DNA from: Gonocerus acuteangulatus
Taxonomy: Eukaryota; Arthropoda; Insecta; Hemiptera; Coreidae
Assembly (NCBI GenBank): GCA_946811695.1
Contig: OX328123.1
Location: 147,628,171-147,692,170 of the forward strand
DNA: 64,000 nt
Direction: 5' to 3'
In this document: positions 1 through 10,171 of the stretch, in pieces
Layout: every line of letters starts with the position of its first letter
Numbering within the stretch: the first letter of the stretch is position 1
Program-made: the position numbers and the translations under genes
The notes under the pieces: generated by a model
Seen by the model: the letters and a program-made list of their open reading frames with translations, nothing else
Told to the model about the DNA's origin: nothing
The model's database searches: none

Positions 1-225
1 ATTTCTGATAACTTTCTTTGTTTTTGTAAAAAATATACTTTTAGCAAAAAAAAAAAAACATGCAAAAATGCTGTAAAATGCCCATTTTTCACAAATTTAA
101 ATGATTTTTTTACAAAATATAAAATTGGTAGGAATAATCTAATTGAGAATTTAGATTCTCCTATAAATTGTCTTTAAAAAACAGTTTTAGAATTTTCAAA
201 ATTACAAAAATGAGTTGGTAAAAAA
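1..225. other. AT-rich sequence, nothing recognised
   Basis: A/T-rich sequence with short A and T runs before the minisatellite. No coding signal or known repeat was recognised. Confidence 0.5.
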
Positions 226-515
226 AATAGTATCCTGTACAGGCTGATTCTCCGCCTGATTGACAGTAGGAAGTTGTAGAGAAATAGTATCCTGTACAGG
301 CTGATTCTCCGCCTGATTGACAGTAGGAAGTTGTATAGAAATAGTATCCTGTACAGGCTGATTCTCCGCCTGATTGACAGTAGGAAGTTGTAGAGAAATA
401 GTATCCTGTACAGGCTGATTCTCCGCCTGATTGACAGTAGGAAGTTGTAGAGAAATAGTATCCTGTACAGGCTGATTCTCCGCCTGATTGACAGTAGGAA
501 GTTGTAGAGAAATAA
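226..515. repeat. 57-bp minisatellite, about five copies
   Basis: Five nearly identical head-to-tail units start at 226, 283, 340, 397 and 454, giving an exact 57-bp period. Each unit contains TATCCTGTACAGGCTGATT and GCCTGATTGACAGTAGGAAG. Because 57 is divisible by three, two minus-strand frames stay open and give a fake 19-residue protein repeat. The units differ at only a base or two, so the array is recently expanded or homogenised. No conserved coding sequence flanks it, so it is called non-coding tandem DNA. Confidence 0.9.
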
Positions 516-969
516 ATGGAAACCAAAATTAACAAAATCGGTTGACATTATCCGTTTGCGCATAGGTTTTGAAATTTAACAAAATATGAAAAATCTTCCT
601 TTTTGCGACTATTTTTAAAATTTTTGAATTTCGTAATATACTAGTTTTTAACGTGTCGAATAGAGCCTAAAAACATAGTGTTTTAATTTGGTTTAGATCA
701 GTTGGTATCTTTCAGTCGTGCATAGGGCTCAAAATTTGCGCAAATTTTGAAAATTTCACATTTTTAAGAGTTATTTTATGTATCTTTAATATACTCTTTT
801 AACGTATTAGTTACGGTGTTTTTATTTTCGAACATAAAAACATTGTGTTTTATTATAGTGTAAATAAATTAACAAATTTAGGCCGCAGAATTACGCTAAT
901 GCTACAGAAAAACTGGACCTCAAAAAGATTCTGGAGTGTATCATTAGTTATTGAATTATTTAAATAGTT
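516..969. other. AT-rich sequence, nothing recognised
   Basis: A/T-rich stretch with no coherent reading frame and no repeat recognised elsewhere in the window. Confidence 0.5.
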
Positions 970-1062
970 TTATTTTGTTATTATTTTTTTATATTTTTTA
1001 TGGCGCATTGACAGCTGGGCCATTGGTGATGACATCCAATGGGTACCAAGGAATTTACTTAA
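970..1062 (-). mobile_element. SINE 3' end fragment (family B)
   Basis: Read on the minus strand this ends in AATGCGCCATAAAAAA after a CCAATGGCCCAG block. That is the same 3' terminus seen in the SINE copies at 5862, 31552 and 51701 (CTAATGACC, a short spacer, GATGCGCCGTTAAA, then poly-A). The tRNA-derived head is missing, so it is a 5'-truncated copy. Confidence 0.6.
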
Positions 1063-1418
1063 CTGTGAGATGCCTCCGCGCAGTGGACCGATTCCCATAA
1101 CTAGATCGAGAAAACTCAAGTAAACAGTTCATAAAACTAAGCCGATTATATTACTAGAGATACTATAGATATTGCGAATTCGCAGTATTATCTAATTATC
1201 TTCGGCTACTAAAACGTTAGGGGCCTTTGAAGTTGGGTAAAATATGCGAGAAACTGCGCAGTCTAATTTCGACATAGTCACCGAGTGTATTTGTGCAGTG
1301 CATTCAATCAGTTTTTAATTTAATTTATTCTGATAGAATGGATACAAGAATTAGGGGTATGTAGATAATTTGCATGCACTTATTTAATGTAGAATAAAGG
1401 AATACAAAATAATATAGT

Positions 1419-1420
<2 letters not shown>

Positions 1421-1459
<39 letters not shown>
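1421..1459. repeat. (TA)n microsatellite
   Basis: About 20 TA units at the 3' side of the minus-strand SINE at 1462-1799. Confidence 0.95.
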
Positions 1460-1461
<2 letters not shown>

Positions 1462-1464
<3 letters not shown>

Positions 1465-1797
1465 AAATCAGCCCCGTAACAGGCCACGAGGGCCCTAAGG
1501 GGCAGATACTATAGAGGTATCTGATTCATGACCATAAGGCACAATAGGGAGATAGTGTGGTCAGTACTATGCTCCGGGCGCCTGATTTTCCCCCTGACTG
1601 CTAGAGTCATTAGCACCAACCAAGGTACCCATTATTAAATTAATTAAAGGCTGGGTTGGCCTAGGGATGGTCAGGGAGGCCGAATTCAACCAGTGAACGA
1701 AGACACTAGAAGAAAAAATCTTTAGTGCTTGCTCGGGATTTGAACTCAGGCCTCCAGCTTATTAGTCCAGTGCTCTACCACTGAGCTAACCTCGCCC

Positions 1798-1799
<2 letters not shown>
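1462..1799 (-). mobile_element. tRNA-derived SINE, family A
   Basis: On the minus strand the element starts GGGGGCGAGGTTAGCTCAG, containing a good RNA polymerase III A box (TTAGCTCAGTGG). About 50 bases further is a B box (GAGTTCAAATCC). The head is about 75 bp and tRNA-like. The roughly 260-bp body ends in GTTACGGGGCTGATTTTTT. (TA)n tracts abut both sides, so no target-site duplication can be read. Related copies lie at 4430-4641 and 8186-8432. It is not a functional tRNA gene: the acceptor stem is not matched and the sequence runs on into a body. Confidence 0.85.
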
Positions 1800-1862
<63 letters not shown>

Positions 1863-1934
1863 AAATTGTCATTATTTCTTGAAGAAAAATACCTTATAAA
1901 TTATTTTAAAACATTAGTGGGGTCGTTACCTTAA

Positions 1935-1999
<65 letters not shown>

Positions 2000-2088
2000 A
2001 AATTGTCATTATTTCTTGAAGAAAAATACCTTATAAATTATTTTAAAACATTAGTGGGGTCGTTACCTTATATATATATATATATATA
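1800..2088. repeat. Duplicated unit of (TA)n plus 74-bp Transib internal segment
   Basis: A (TA)n tract (1800-1860) is followed by a 74-bp segment (1861-1934), another (TA)n tract (1936-1997), an identical 74-bp segment (1998-2071) and a shorter (TA)n (2070-2088). The 74-bp segment is internal Transib sequence. The structure fits unequal exchange or slippage between TA tracts. Confidence 0.9.
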
Positions 2089-2112
2089 TCAAAATTTGTA
2101 TGAAAAACAAAA

Positions 2113-2275
2113 TACAGGGTGTCCAAACTAAACGGCAAAACTCCGGGAATCGATGCAGGATGAAAAACCAAAAAACAATTGTGAATAGACAATATTTCAT
2201 AATACCTATAGAAAGATCAATAAAAGTACTTATATGTTATATCTTCCACCCTCTCTACTTGGTGGTCCTTTCTGT
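2113..2275 (+). mobile_element. Mariner-type terminal fragment
   Basis: The fragment begins TACAGGGTGTCC and continues with AAACGGC, CGGGAA, GATGCAG and TGAAAAA blocks, then TTGTGAATAG. The same order occurs in both inverted ends of the mariner element at 55411-56552. Only one end is present, so this is a solo terminal fragment of the same family. Confidence 0.7.
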
Positions 2276-2427
2276 GATATTTTTGGAGGCGACCATGAAT
2301 GGTGTCAGAGAACATTGACATTCCTTAGAGCTACAGATCTGTACCCAAAAATATAAATGATAATTAAAATTAAAAGAGGAAGTACAATTAGTTGTGGCTG
2401 TGTGTGCCAGTCTGTTTGCGTGTGGGT

Positions 2428-3565
2428 CAGTGTTGTAAAATACCCGGGTATTTATTCTTAAGGGTAAATACCCAGGGTAAATACCCAATTTCATAAATAC
2501 CCGGGTATTTAAGGTATTTAACTAAACCGTGACTTAGTAATCGATTATTGTAAAATGTCATTGATCTTGCCAGTTTAGAGCTATTGCAACACTGAGAAAC
2601 TATTAAAACAGTAATAAATTATAAAATAGGATCACTGAGAGGTTAATAACCTTCCCAAACAAAGGATCTTTGCCATAATCCCTCTTGGTCCCTATAGTCA
2701 GCTATGTTTTTCTGAAGATCAACTGATTTCAATCCCATGCTTCTGCCTAACTCACACACAAAACAAATGGAAGAGTTCAACAAGTCTGCAGCAAGATGTG
2801 CGTTTCCAACAACAAACTGAATGCGTTTCTCTTATTTAGTTAACACAAGTTTTTCCTCCGTTTTTTGAAGAGAAGATTCTGTTTTTTTTTGTTGAAGAGT
2901 TTTCAGTAATTCTTAAATCTCTTATGAACTGTGTGGATCAAAGGGGCATTTAACTGAATGGCAGTGATAAGTTCAAAAATTGGATCAAGGATGTTAACTA
3001 GTTTCCCAACTCGGACTCAAAACACTCTGTCATCAAGAAGCTACCTTTTCATTTCTGGTGAGATTTCCGCTTACAGTAATGTTGTTACTACTGTATGAGC
3101 ATAATTTCAAATAATATTAACAAGGATCGCAAACTTAAACTTAACTTGAAATGGTTTTGAACTATTATAATAAACATTAAAAATGTTTTTGGCCCTTTTT
3201 TTAAATTTAAGTAAGTCCTTAATAATTGAATAGGCTTCATTAAAACCTTTTTAAAATTAATTAACCTCCCCCACTGTAAAAGTAATAATGAAAATTCATT
3301 GATATACATTAAGTTGTAAATACCCATAAATACCCGGACCGACTTTTAACTTTCTTTAAAATATTAATGGGTAAGTTTTAATGTTCATTAAGTTTTTATG
3401 ATCAAATGGGTAAGTTTCAGTCCTTGTTTGCGCCAAAAAATATTCAAAGAAGTTGTATCAAGCTCAAAAACTGAAAATACCCACTTTTTGGGTATTTACC
3501 TTCCCTTTGGGTAAATACCCAGGTAAATACCCAATTTATATTTACCTACCCACCCCACATCACTG
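2428..3565. mobile_element. hAT-family DNA transposon, non-autonomous or decayed
   Basis: The element starts CAGTGTTGTAAAATACCC and its right end, reverse complemented, starts CAGTGATGTGGGG. Perfect 8-bp duplications GTGTGGGT flank it (2420-2427 and 3566-3573). An 8-bp duplication plus CAGTG termini is the hAT signature. GGTAAATACCC-type motifs are repeated inside both ends, as subterminal repeats often are in hAT elements. Total length is 1138 bp, too short for a complete transposase gene. A decayed transposase segment is visible on the minus strand. Confidence 0.88.
2640..3090 (-). pseudogene. hAT transposase remnant
   Basis: The minus-strand translation inside the hAT element gives pieces that read like the middle of hAT transposases, for example VGKLVNILDPIFELITAIQL followed by NAPLIHTVHKRFK, then KKTESSLQKTEEKLVLTK. 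In hAT proteins a segment of the form ILEPI..-IT..-EG..-PL precedes the catalytic C-terminal region. Several stops interrupt the frame. No zinc-finger start and no C-terminal dimerisation region were seen. The position inside an element with hAT ends and an 8-bp duplication supports the call. The identification is by eye and should be treated as likely rather than proven. Confidence 0.5.
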
Positions 3566-3573
3566 GTGTGGGT

Positions 3574-4429
3574 ACGTGAGGTTGTGAGTATGTGCGTTTA
3601 CGTTATCTTCTTTATTTAAAATTACTTAATAAATATAAATTGATTTGGTAAACTATTTTGATCCAGAAGTACCATTTTTGGCATATTTATGTCATTGCAT
3701 TTTCAATCGTACATTTATACTTGGGCACCAATGACCCTAGTCACTCCCTAAAAAAAAAAGAGAAAAAAAGGTTTTCTTGCGTGAAGGATCTTTTATTTAT
3801 TTAATTCATAGCTTATTTCTTGAAAATTAGCGTAGGAAATTTTAAATAGATTTACTTCAGCTGGGCAATTAAAAGAGACAAATGTAAGGAAGTTCCCTAC
3901 TGACTGGTCGTGAGTTTAACCTTTCGTTGTGAATAGGTCGTAGCCATGGGAAAGCACAGGATCAGCTGATCGTAAGTAACCTATTGACTAAGAACTGACT
4001 AGTTAAAGTCAGTAGCCTGATCTGACCAAGTCATTAGTGACCTACGAGAAAATCCTCTATCCTTAGATCATCTGACAGATTACTATCATTCAATGAAATT
4101 TTGACGTCTTAGCACTTGCAGAAAAATGTTTCTGACAGGGGGATAGAATGTTATTTTATATATATAAATCCGGCAGCCGTATAAAAGGTATACGCGAACA
4201 GATTAAAACCAGTGAAAAGTTAGAAACGTTCAAAATACTAGATTGAAAAATGCATTAATTTCAAAGACAATTGCAAATAAATAAATAAAATTAAATAAAA
4301 AAAAAACTTACAAAGCTACAGAAAACCTCAATTTTTACGTTAGTGTTCAATATATTTACTATTTTGTTGTCGACAGGCACTGAATATTAGACCCGGCCTC
4401 GGAAGCGCTATGTAGCAAGAAATACACTA
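3574..4429. other. Intervening sequence with a possible TATA motif, otherwise unassigned
   Basis: No reading frame or clear repeat. A TATAAAAG motif occurs at about 4180 next to GC-richer sequence, but there is no transcript evidence downstream, so it is not called a promoter. Confidence 0.4.
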
Positions 4430-4641
4430 TTTGAGTCAGTGAAGGTTGGCCAGGAGCCCCTAAAAGAACCCTTGAACGATGAAACTAGAAGACAAAATCT
4501 TCTTTGTGCGCCTGAGTTTCGAACTGACATCCTCCAGTGTATTGTATTTTTATTTTATTTGCGCTTATTTGCAACTACTTCCATTCGCTCTCCATTATAT
4601 TAGTCGAGTGTTCTCCCACTACTGGGCAAACCTCGCTCCTT
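4430..4641 (-). mobile_element. SINE family A, diverged copy with internal insertion
   Basis: The minus strand begins AGGAGCGAGGTTTGCCCAGT and carries a B box (CAGTTCGAAACTC). The body then matches the copy at 1462-1799 (ACTAGAAGA, GGTTGGCC). About 45 extra bases rich in TTTTATTT separate the A and B box halves (around 4535-4585). The 3' third of the SINE is missing. Confidence 0.7.
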
Positions 4642-4706
4642 AACGATTGTGAGAACCTCTAGATAACCTCTCTCGAATATGTAGGTTATGTTTAAGTGGA
4701 CAAACA

Positions 4707-4739
<33 letters not shown>

Positions 4740-5029
4740 GATTGCGTTTTGATTTTCTGTGGATATCTTTCGTTATATTTCAGCCTCTTTTACACTTTGC
4801 CTTTAGTATGCATTCCTTCTGTATACATTTATTGTTTATCCTGTTGAATACATAAACATGTCTTATGATATTATTACTTAGGGGAAAGCAGTGTATGCTA
4901 GATAATAGTTAAATAATCCTCAATAGCCATAATGTTTGCTTTTGGAATTTCTATGTTGTAGTAATTAGCTATTCAGTGTGTATATATTCATGTGTGTATT
5001 ATATATTTCTGTTTATAACATTACGTGCG
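4642..5029. other. AT-rich sequence with a T tract
   Basis: Contains a T run at about 4707-4732, which could be the poly-A tail of a minus-strand retroposon. No recognisable body is attached. Confidence 0.4.
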
Positions 5030-5520
5030 TCCGAATGACGCTAAATGCAAAACGCCCGGGGGCGTCCGGTGATATGCCGCAACGGCAGCCCTATTATTAA
5101 CATTGTCACAAAGAGTTCAAAGCTACGTTTGCGGCGTTTGTTGTTTTGTGTGCTCGCATATCGAGAGGGTTTGTCACTCTCTTGTCATGATCCCCTTGAA
5201 AATCTTCTATATAATCCGGACACAGGCAAAAGATGGACTCGCCTGAGGCGGTTTTATTATGTCCGGCCCCGAGCGACGGCTGCGTTCGACATGGGTGTGC
5301 GTTTTGGATTCGCCTCTCTTTAAATATTGCTCTTCCAATTAGTGAACGCAAAACATGAGCCGCTCCGTTCGGTGCGCTCTTTTGTGCATCTGTTTGTTTG
5401 TCCGTACATACCTCAGTCGAGAAGTGTTTCAAACGGAGATTTTTTGCTTACTTGTCCGGATGGCTATTTTGCCATTTTCATGACATCAGGTCGAATCCGG
5501 ACAGCAAATAGATGAACAAA
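5030..5520. other. CpG-rich patch of unknown function
   Basis: This stretch is clearly richer in G+C and CpG than its surroundings (clusters such as CCCCGAGCGACGGCTGCGTT and GCCGCTCCGTTCGGTGCGC). Both strands carry overlapping open frames of 60-108 codons, but neither protein was recognised. It could be an unmethylated promoter or first exon, or a recently arrived repeat. The open frames alone are not taken as evidence for a gene. Confidence 0.35.
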
Positions 5521-5858
5521 GGGTTTCTTCAAATAAACAAGTGTTTGTGTCAATCTGGATTCAGCACTGTAAAGCTTTTAAATTACACTTGCATTTGGTT
5601 TAACACTAATATTCCTCTCAGTTGCAGTCTTGTCAATTTGCCCTCTCTTATTCCTACCTAAACTTGTTCTCATTTCAGACAACTGTATGGGAGGTCATTT
5701 TCATTTTGTGTAGGCAGAAACGTCCAAAGTAAGCAGATAAGGATTTCAGTCATGTATAGAATATAAATTCGCGATGAGAAATTCCAGTCGTAATGACAAA
5801 GGAATTTCTGATACATAAAAGCTAATTTATTGTGTATACAGGTAGAAGATAATAGCGC

Positions 5859-5861
<3 letters not shown>

Positions 5862-5899
<38 letters not shown>

Positions 5900-6056
5900 G
5901 GCGCATCGACAAATATTGGCCATTAGCACCAACTCCAGGATGCAGCGAGGGATTTTATCAGCGAGCCCTGAGATGAAAAAATTCCTGCCGCCGGTGAACC
6001 CACCATCTCCCGCTTATGAATCTAAGGCGCTAGCCACTAGGCCACGGGAGACCCCT
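5862..6056 (-). mobile_element. tRNA-derived SINE, family B, with poly-A tail
   Basis: On the minus strand the element starts GGGGTCTCCCGTGGCCTAGT (A box TGGCCTAGTGGCTAG) and has a degraded B box (GTGGGTTCACC). It ends TGCTAATGGCCAATATTTGT then GATGCGCCGTTAAA and a poly-A of about 35. It is about 165 bp plus tail and nearly full length. Same-family copies lie at 970, 22838, 22999, 31552 and 51701. Confidence 0.8.
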
Positions 6057-6239
6057 AATATCCGTAATATTTCAAAGAAAAATGTGGCGTGAATTAAAAG
6101 GAATTTATGACTTACAACGTGGGCGTAATTTTTGCTGCGTTTAGATATGAAAATCTATTGAGTATAGATTAAAATTACGGTCGTGTGCATCTAGGAATTT
6201 CTCATGTCATGTGTAGAAGGAAATTTTATTTTGTGTAAT

Positions 6240-6243
<4 letters not shown>

Positions 6244-6324
<81 letters not shown>
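6244..6324. repeat. (TA)n then (GT)n compound microsatellite
   Basis: A pure (TA)n tract of about 50 bases is directly followed by about 30 bases of (GT)n. Confidence 0.95.
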
Positions 6325-6326
<2 letters not shown>

Positions 6327-6522
6327 CCAGGAATTCCTTTCTTGTACAGAAGGAAATAAAATTCCATTAAAAAAATGGTTTCATTCGCGATGTTTATTTC
6401 CCAAAACCCGTGTTCCAATAAGTCGGTTTTCCTGGTTAACGATCTTGGCCTCTTAAATTAGACTAAGTATTTTTGTACAAAATTTCTTCAAAAATGGACC
6501 ATTTTTGAGTGAGTGAGAGATC

Positions 6523-6524
<2 letters not shown>

Positions 6525-6599
<75 letters not shown>

Positions 6600-6742
6600 A
6601 ACAAATTTGAACTACCGTTATTTTTTAGATCTATGGGTTCTGAAACGTAAAATATTTTGTCGGAACTTCCAGATTGCGTCACGAGGTCAACCTCATGAGC
6701 GGTTTCCTCCCGATGGAGGGAGGGAGGAACCACGATTAAAAA
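6525..6742 (-). repeat. (TA)n-linked dispersed repeat, copy 1
   Basis: A (TA)n tract (6525-6595) continues into CAAATTTGAACTACCG, TTCTGAAACG, GGAACTTCCAGATTGCGTCA, GGTCAACCTCATGAGCGG and a CCTCCC/GGGAGG hairpin ending GGAACCACG. The same series occurs at 10172, 34043, 39371 and 42876, and its first part at 8640. Always the same end touches (TA)n, so the tract belongs to the element. No coding capacity. The class (SINE, MITE or Helitron derivative) is unresolved. Confidence 0.75.
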
Positions 6743-7215
6743 GACGAATTTATGTTATTGACGAAGAGAAAATTCAGTCGATTGTAGGAAACAATTTGAT
6801 TTTGTGCTTATAAGAAATTTATGGTGTGTAAAAGTGAGAATTTCTGCCGTCTGCTGAATGGAACTTCTTTTGTGTCAACAATGGTATTTTGTCGTGAGCA
6901 TTAATACATTTTCGAGATTAGAAACGAAATTATATTGTTTAAAGAAGGAAATTTCTACATGTGCCTTGGGGGCCGAATTTTGTTTCTTTACAACGAATTT
7001 TCTCATTAAGTGTAATTAACTAAAGGTTTTTAGCATTTGAGTTATTCGAAAACTCTATATAAAGATATCGAAAAATTGAAAAAGCCTATAATTATATTTG
7101 GATCGGGTTCTCAATCCTGAAATGTTAATTTGTCAAACGTCATGACCTTCTAGGTAGTTATGAAATCACTACTTATATATATTTTTTTTTTATATTTATT
7201 CAGTGGTTACAATTT
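6743..7215. other. AT-rich sequence, nothing recognised
   Basis: No recognised gene or repeat. The open frame entering from 6607 is the shadow of the dispersed repeat. Confidence 0.45.
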
Positions 7216-7449
7216 CGATGCGCGTATGGCATGTATACTCATGCGTACCTGATGACGAAGACTTACAAATCTAAGTGTACAACTTGTAACATAGACCTTA
7301 CTGTAAAACATATTCTAACAGACGGTCGGTTACGGCATAACTTGGACATTCTTCATGACCTGACAGACATATTTTCGGAAGGCAGCCTGTATATTAACAC
7401 AGCATTGACATATTTGAAACATGTGACGTACATGTACGACAAGATATAA
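7216..7449 (+). pseudogene. RNase H-type LINE, C-terminal fragment of ORF2
   Basis: The translation (THAYLMTK, then CTTCNIDLTVKHILTDGRLR, DLTDIFSEGS, ending YDKI) aligns with the end of the larger copy at 20621-21409 (LTHTYLMK, CASC, LTVRHILTDC, NKI). The zinc-knuckle-like C..C..H block after the RNase H domain is kept except that its last Cys reads Gly (ILTDG for ILTDC). A frameshift lies near 7225. Only the last 75 residues remain, so this is a strongly 5'-truncated copy. The flanking 3' sequence differs from the 20.6-kb copy. Confidence 0.75.
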
Positions 7450-8185
7450 AATGGTACAATAAACAAAAGAATCCATTTCACCTTTTTCTTTTTTCCAGTA
7501 ATGATACAATAACAAAAAAACAAATACTCAATTAATTAAAAATCAACTTAACTTATTAACTTTAAATTCATTTATTTTCTTGTTTTCTTGACTACTCATA
7601 CCTCAATACTTACCGAATTGTCTGTGCTAATATTTTGGAGTGGCATCGTTTAATGCAGCGCCTACATCAGCTTACTACAAGGTATTGAATGCTCTTCGCT
7701 TTAGATGCAGCATAATCAATAAATAAATAAATATAATTTCAATAATAATAAGTATTCTAACGCGCCATAAAAAGTAATCTTCCACATAAATACATTAAAA
7801 CGGCGCAGTAACTATGATGTGGATGATTCTACCGTGAGTCCTACATCTCCATATGCGAGGTCGAGGTATAAGATTCATCCCTACCTCGGCTATAAATCTG
7901 TCAAGAAGAAGGTCCCGAATTTGATACCCTCCGAGAAATATGGGGCCCCTATTTCTTGTCTGATGTGGGCAGGTGTCCCACGAGCAGTCCTTCTTAAATC
8001 AAAACCACAAAGCCATGAGTTAAGAGAGTTTAAAGTATTTCATATCTCTCTTCGTTTCTCTTTATTATCTCCCTTCTTAGGGAGCTTAGCTTTATATCTT
8101 CCTTTTTGATATTCAGCCGATGGGATCCATTCGACATACTAACGCATAAATTGCTCATGGAAGCAACAATAATCTTTTCCGCAGG
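7450..8185. other. Probable LINE 3' flank and unassigned sequence
   Basis: AT-rich, with several AATAAA-type motifs just after the LINE fragment. An open frame at 7819-8109 gives a protein not recognised. Its codon content and lack of context do not support a gene. Confidence 0.4.
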
Positions 8186-8432
8186 GGGCGAGATTGGCTC
8201 AGCTCGAAAATCGGGCGCTTAGTAACGCTTTTTCATCTGGTGTTGTCTTTCGATGGTCGGAGTCCAGATCCTACGCCAACCGTAGCATCAATTGGTACCT
8301 GCAATGAGGAATTCATGCGGCAGGAACGCAGTACCCATCACGCTATCTCCTCAATGTATTTTGCGTTCAGCTACGTTCACTTGACCCGCACCTCTGGGCA
8401 CTCCCACTGGGTAACCTGTTTCGGGGCCTGAA
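8186..8432 (+). mobile_element. SINE family A, diverged copy
   Basis: Begins GGGGGCGAGATTGGCTCAG (A box) and carries a weakened B box (GAGTCCAGATCC). It then follows the body of the 1462-1799 copy with gaps: GGTACC, CGCTATCTCC, and an end of ACCTGTTTCGGGGCCTGA matching GCCTGTTACGGGGCTGA. Divergence is high, so this is an old copy. Confidence 0.55.
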
Positions 8433-8544
8433 TCTGAGCATTTCAAGCGAATTACTCAACACAAATGTGTTATAGCAGTTCTTTTGGGTCAACGATTTTT
8501 GTAGCAAATTTTATAAACATTTGAACTGGTGGGAGAGCGAACAG

Positions 8545-8547
<3 letters not shown>

Positions 8548-8637
<90 letters not shown>

Positions 8638-8750
8638 GTTTCTGTGAGTGTGTGTGTACGCACACTAATTTGAACCACCGCACACTAGGGCAAAAGCGAA
8701 AAATCTCGGCCAAAACTCTGAAACCATCTACTTCTATGTTTTTTGAGCTG
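8548..8750 (-). repeat. (TA)n tract with part of the TA-linked repeat
   Basis: A (TA)n tract of about 85 bases is followed by a short (GT)n and then AATTTGAACCACCG. The neighbouring block CTAGGGCAAAAGCG to GGCCAAAACT matches, in reverse, 10172-10210. Two frames through the TA tract are open but encode only Tyr-Ile repeats. Confidence 0.65.
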
Positions 8751-10171
8751 CTAAACACGAATAAAATGCTTATAAAACTCTACAGAGCTCCTGTTTATCG
8801 AGGTAACTGGACGATTTTCCAGCTTTCTAAAGATATTGACGTATTAATAGGTTTGGTGTAATGATTTTGCGTTTGAGAATACCATGAAATAAAAAGGAAT
8901 TTCGTACTTCCTCAAAGAGGCAGCATCCAATTAGCTATAAATTCACTTTGAGCTTCTATGATCCTTGCACACGTATGATTCAATTGTGACTGAAGTTCTC
9001 CTTAAGCAAATGACTCCATTACAGTAACACCAGAATCACTATAGCATTTCTTCTTTTCCTCTTGCACTTTCTTATAGCTACGGGATCAGTTCAATCCGTC
9101 CGCTTTGGGTGTATTTCGCAAGGGCTGATACGCATTCCTACCAGTCGAAAAAATTGAAATAAGAGCTCGTTTCGGGGACATGGTGGTAGGTGATAATAAA
9201 AGCGCCTTTCGAAAACAGTCGGGTTTAGACGGAGATCCCAAATCTATGTTCCTGGCGAAGAAAGCAGCATTATTGTGGCCTTCGGCACGCTTGAGATCTC
9301 AAATCGTCGGTCTTTCGTCGCCAACTTCACTCACTTGCAATGTCGAAGTCTATTTGGGGCCTGCTGATTGAAAAAGTAAAGGGTTCCATTAAACCAAGAC
9401 TTTTTTTTTTTTTTTTTTAAAGGACTTGTTTCTGTGAGCTTTGGCCATTTTGGCTTATTACTCGAAACGTAACGATCTTAGTTTGTGCAGGTAAATAAAC
9501 AACCTCATTGTTGTATTGCAGCTCGAAGACATCGATAATTTTACCTATTATAAATTGATTTTTTTCATCAATTCCCTTGCTATTAGGCCCCGAAATCCAC
9601 TTACAAAGCTGTCTTCTTGAAAGGAAGAGTTTTGTACCACTTGGACCTCCAAAAGCGGAAATATGGTAATTTCATCATTCTTTTTTTCCAACAATATATG
9701 CTGGCTATTGCCAAATTAGAATCAATTCGAAACATCTCTCAAAAGATCATTGGAGCTCCATAGTTGCCATTCGAACCGAAAAAATAACTCTCCTCACTGC
9801 GATTGAATAGTCAACATTTTATCTTATTGAATGTTTTATTTAATGATTTTTCTTTTCTTTTTTTTTCTACGTAATTTATAAAAGATCGATTCTGAAGTAA
9901 AACAAAAATATATATATAATCTCTTACCTCTTTGAGGTGTACCCATAATCGATTGGTGTTACCAAAGATTCAATATAACTGTTTCAAGCGCACTGATTGA
10001 ACAAATTCACTCGCTAATCTAATTACTTGAACGACAATAAGAAGGTAACGTCATGTTTCATCTATTTTCTATCTCTTCTTAGTAAACAATTCCAAAGGTC
10101 GGATCGTTTGCTGACGACTCATAAATATGACTATTAAAATAGATGAATGTAAAATATATAACAAATGAAAT
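8751..10171. other. Unassigned sequence
   Basis: Contains an 18-bp T run near 9402 and a short (TA)n near 9909. No recognised coding sequence. The frame at 9180-9371 (63 codons) has no identifiable motif. Confidence 0.4.

Larger units (their letters stand above)
1079..2088 (+). mobile_element. Truncated Transib-like element, copy 1
   Basis: Positions 1079-1400 match 61592-61920 base for base over long stretches, including the terminal inverted repeat (here CGCAGTGGACC instead of CACAGTGGACC). The block at 1861-1934, duplicated at 1998-2071, matches 62430-62515. This is therefore a second copy of the Transib-like element at the right end of the window. Its heptamer has one change (CGCAGTG), the right terminus is missing, and the middle has been replaced by a SINE and expanded (TA)n. 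It sits just before a mariner end at 2113. Confidence 0.75.

Noticed and set aside
1725..1799. Functional tRNA gene (also considered at 5985, 8186, 22999 and 50212)
   Set aside because: A and B boxes are present but acceptor stems do not pair and each head continues into a shared SINE body.
5045..5515. Three overlapping frames of 62-108 codons as a gene
   Set aside because: High GC reduces stop codons on all frames; no motif, start context or splice pattern was convincing. Kept only as a CpG-rich patch.
7245..7262. Hammerhead core at CTGATGA (also 33038)
   Set aside because: CTGATGA here is not followed by a hairpin and GAAA; at 7245 it is part of the LINE coding sequence.
6241..8861. Open frames through (TA)n and (GT)n tracts (Tyr-Ile and Cys-Val repeats), here and at 12, 19, 29, 30, 39, 42, 51, 53, 55 and 56 kb
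   Set aside because: They are products of dinucleotide repeats without stops, with no conserved sequence on either side.
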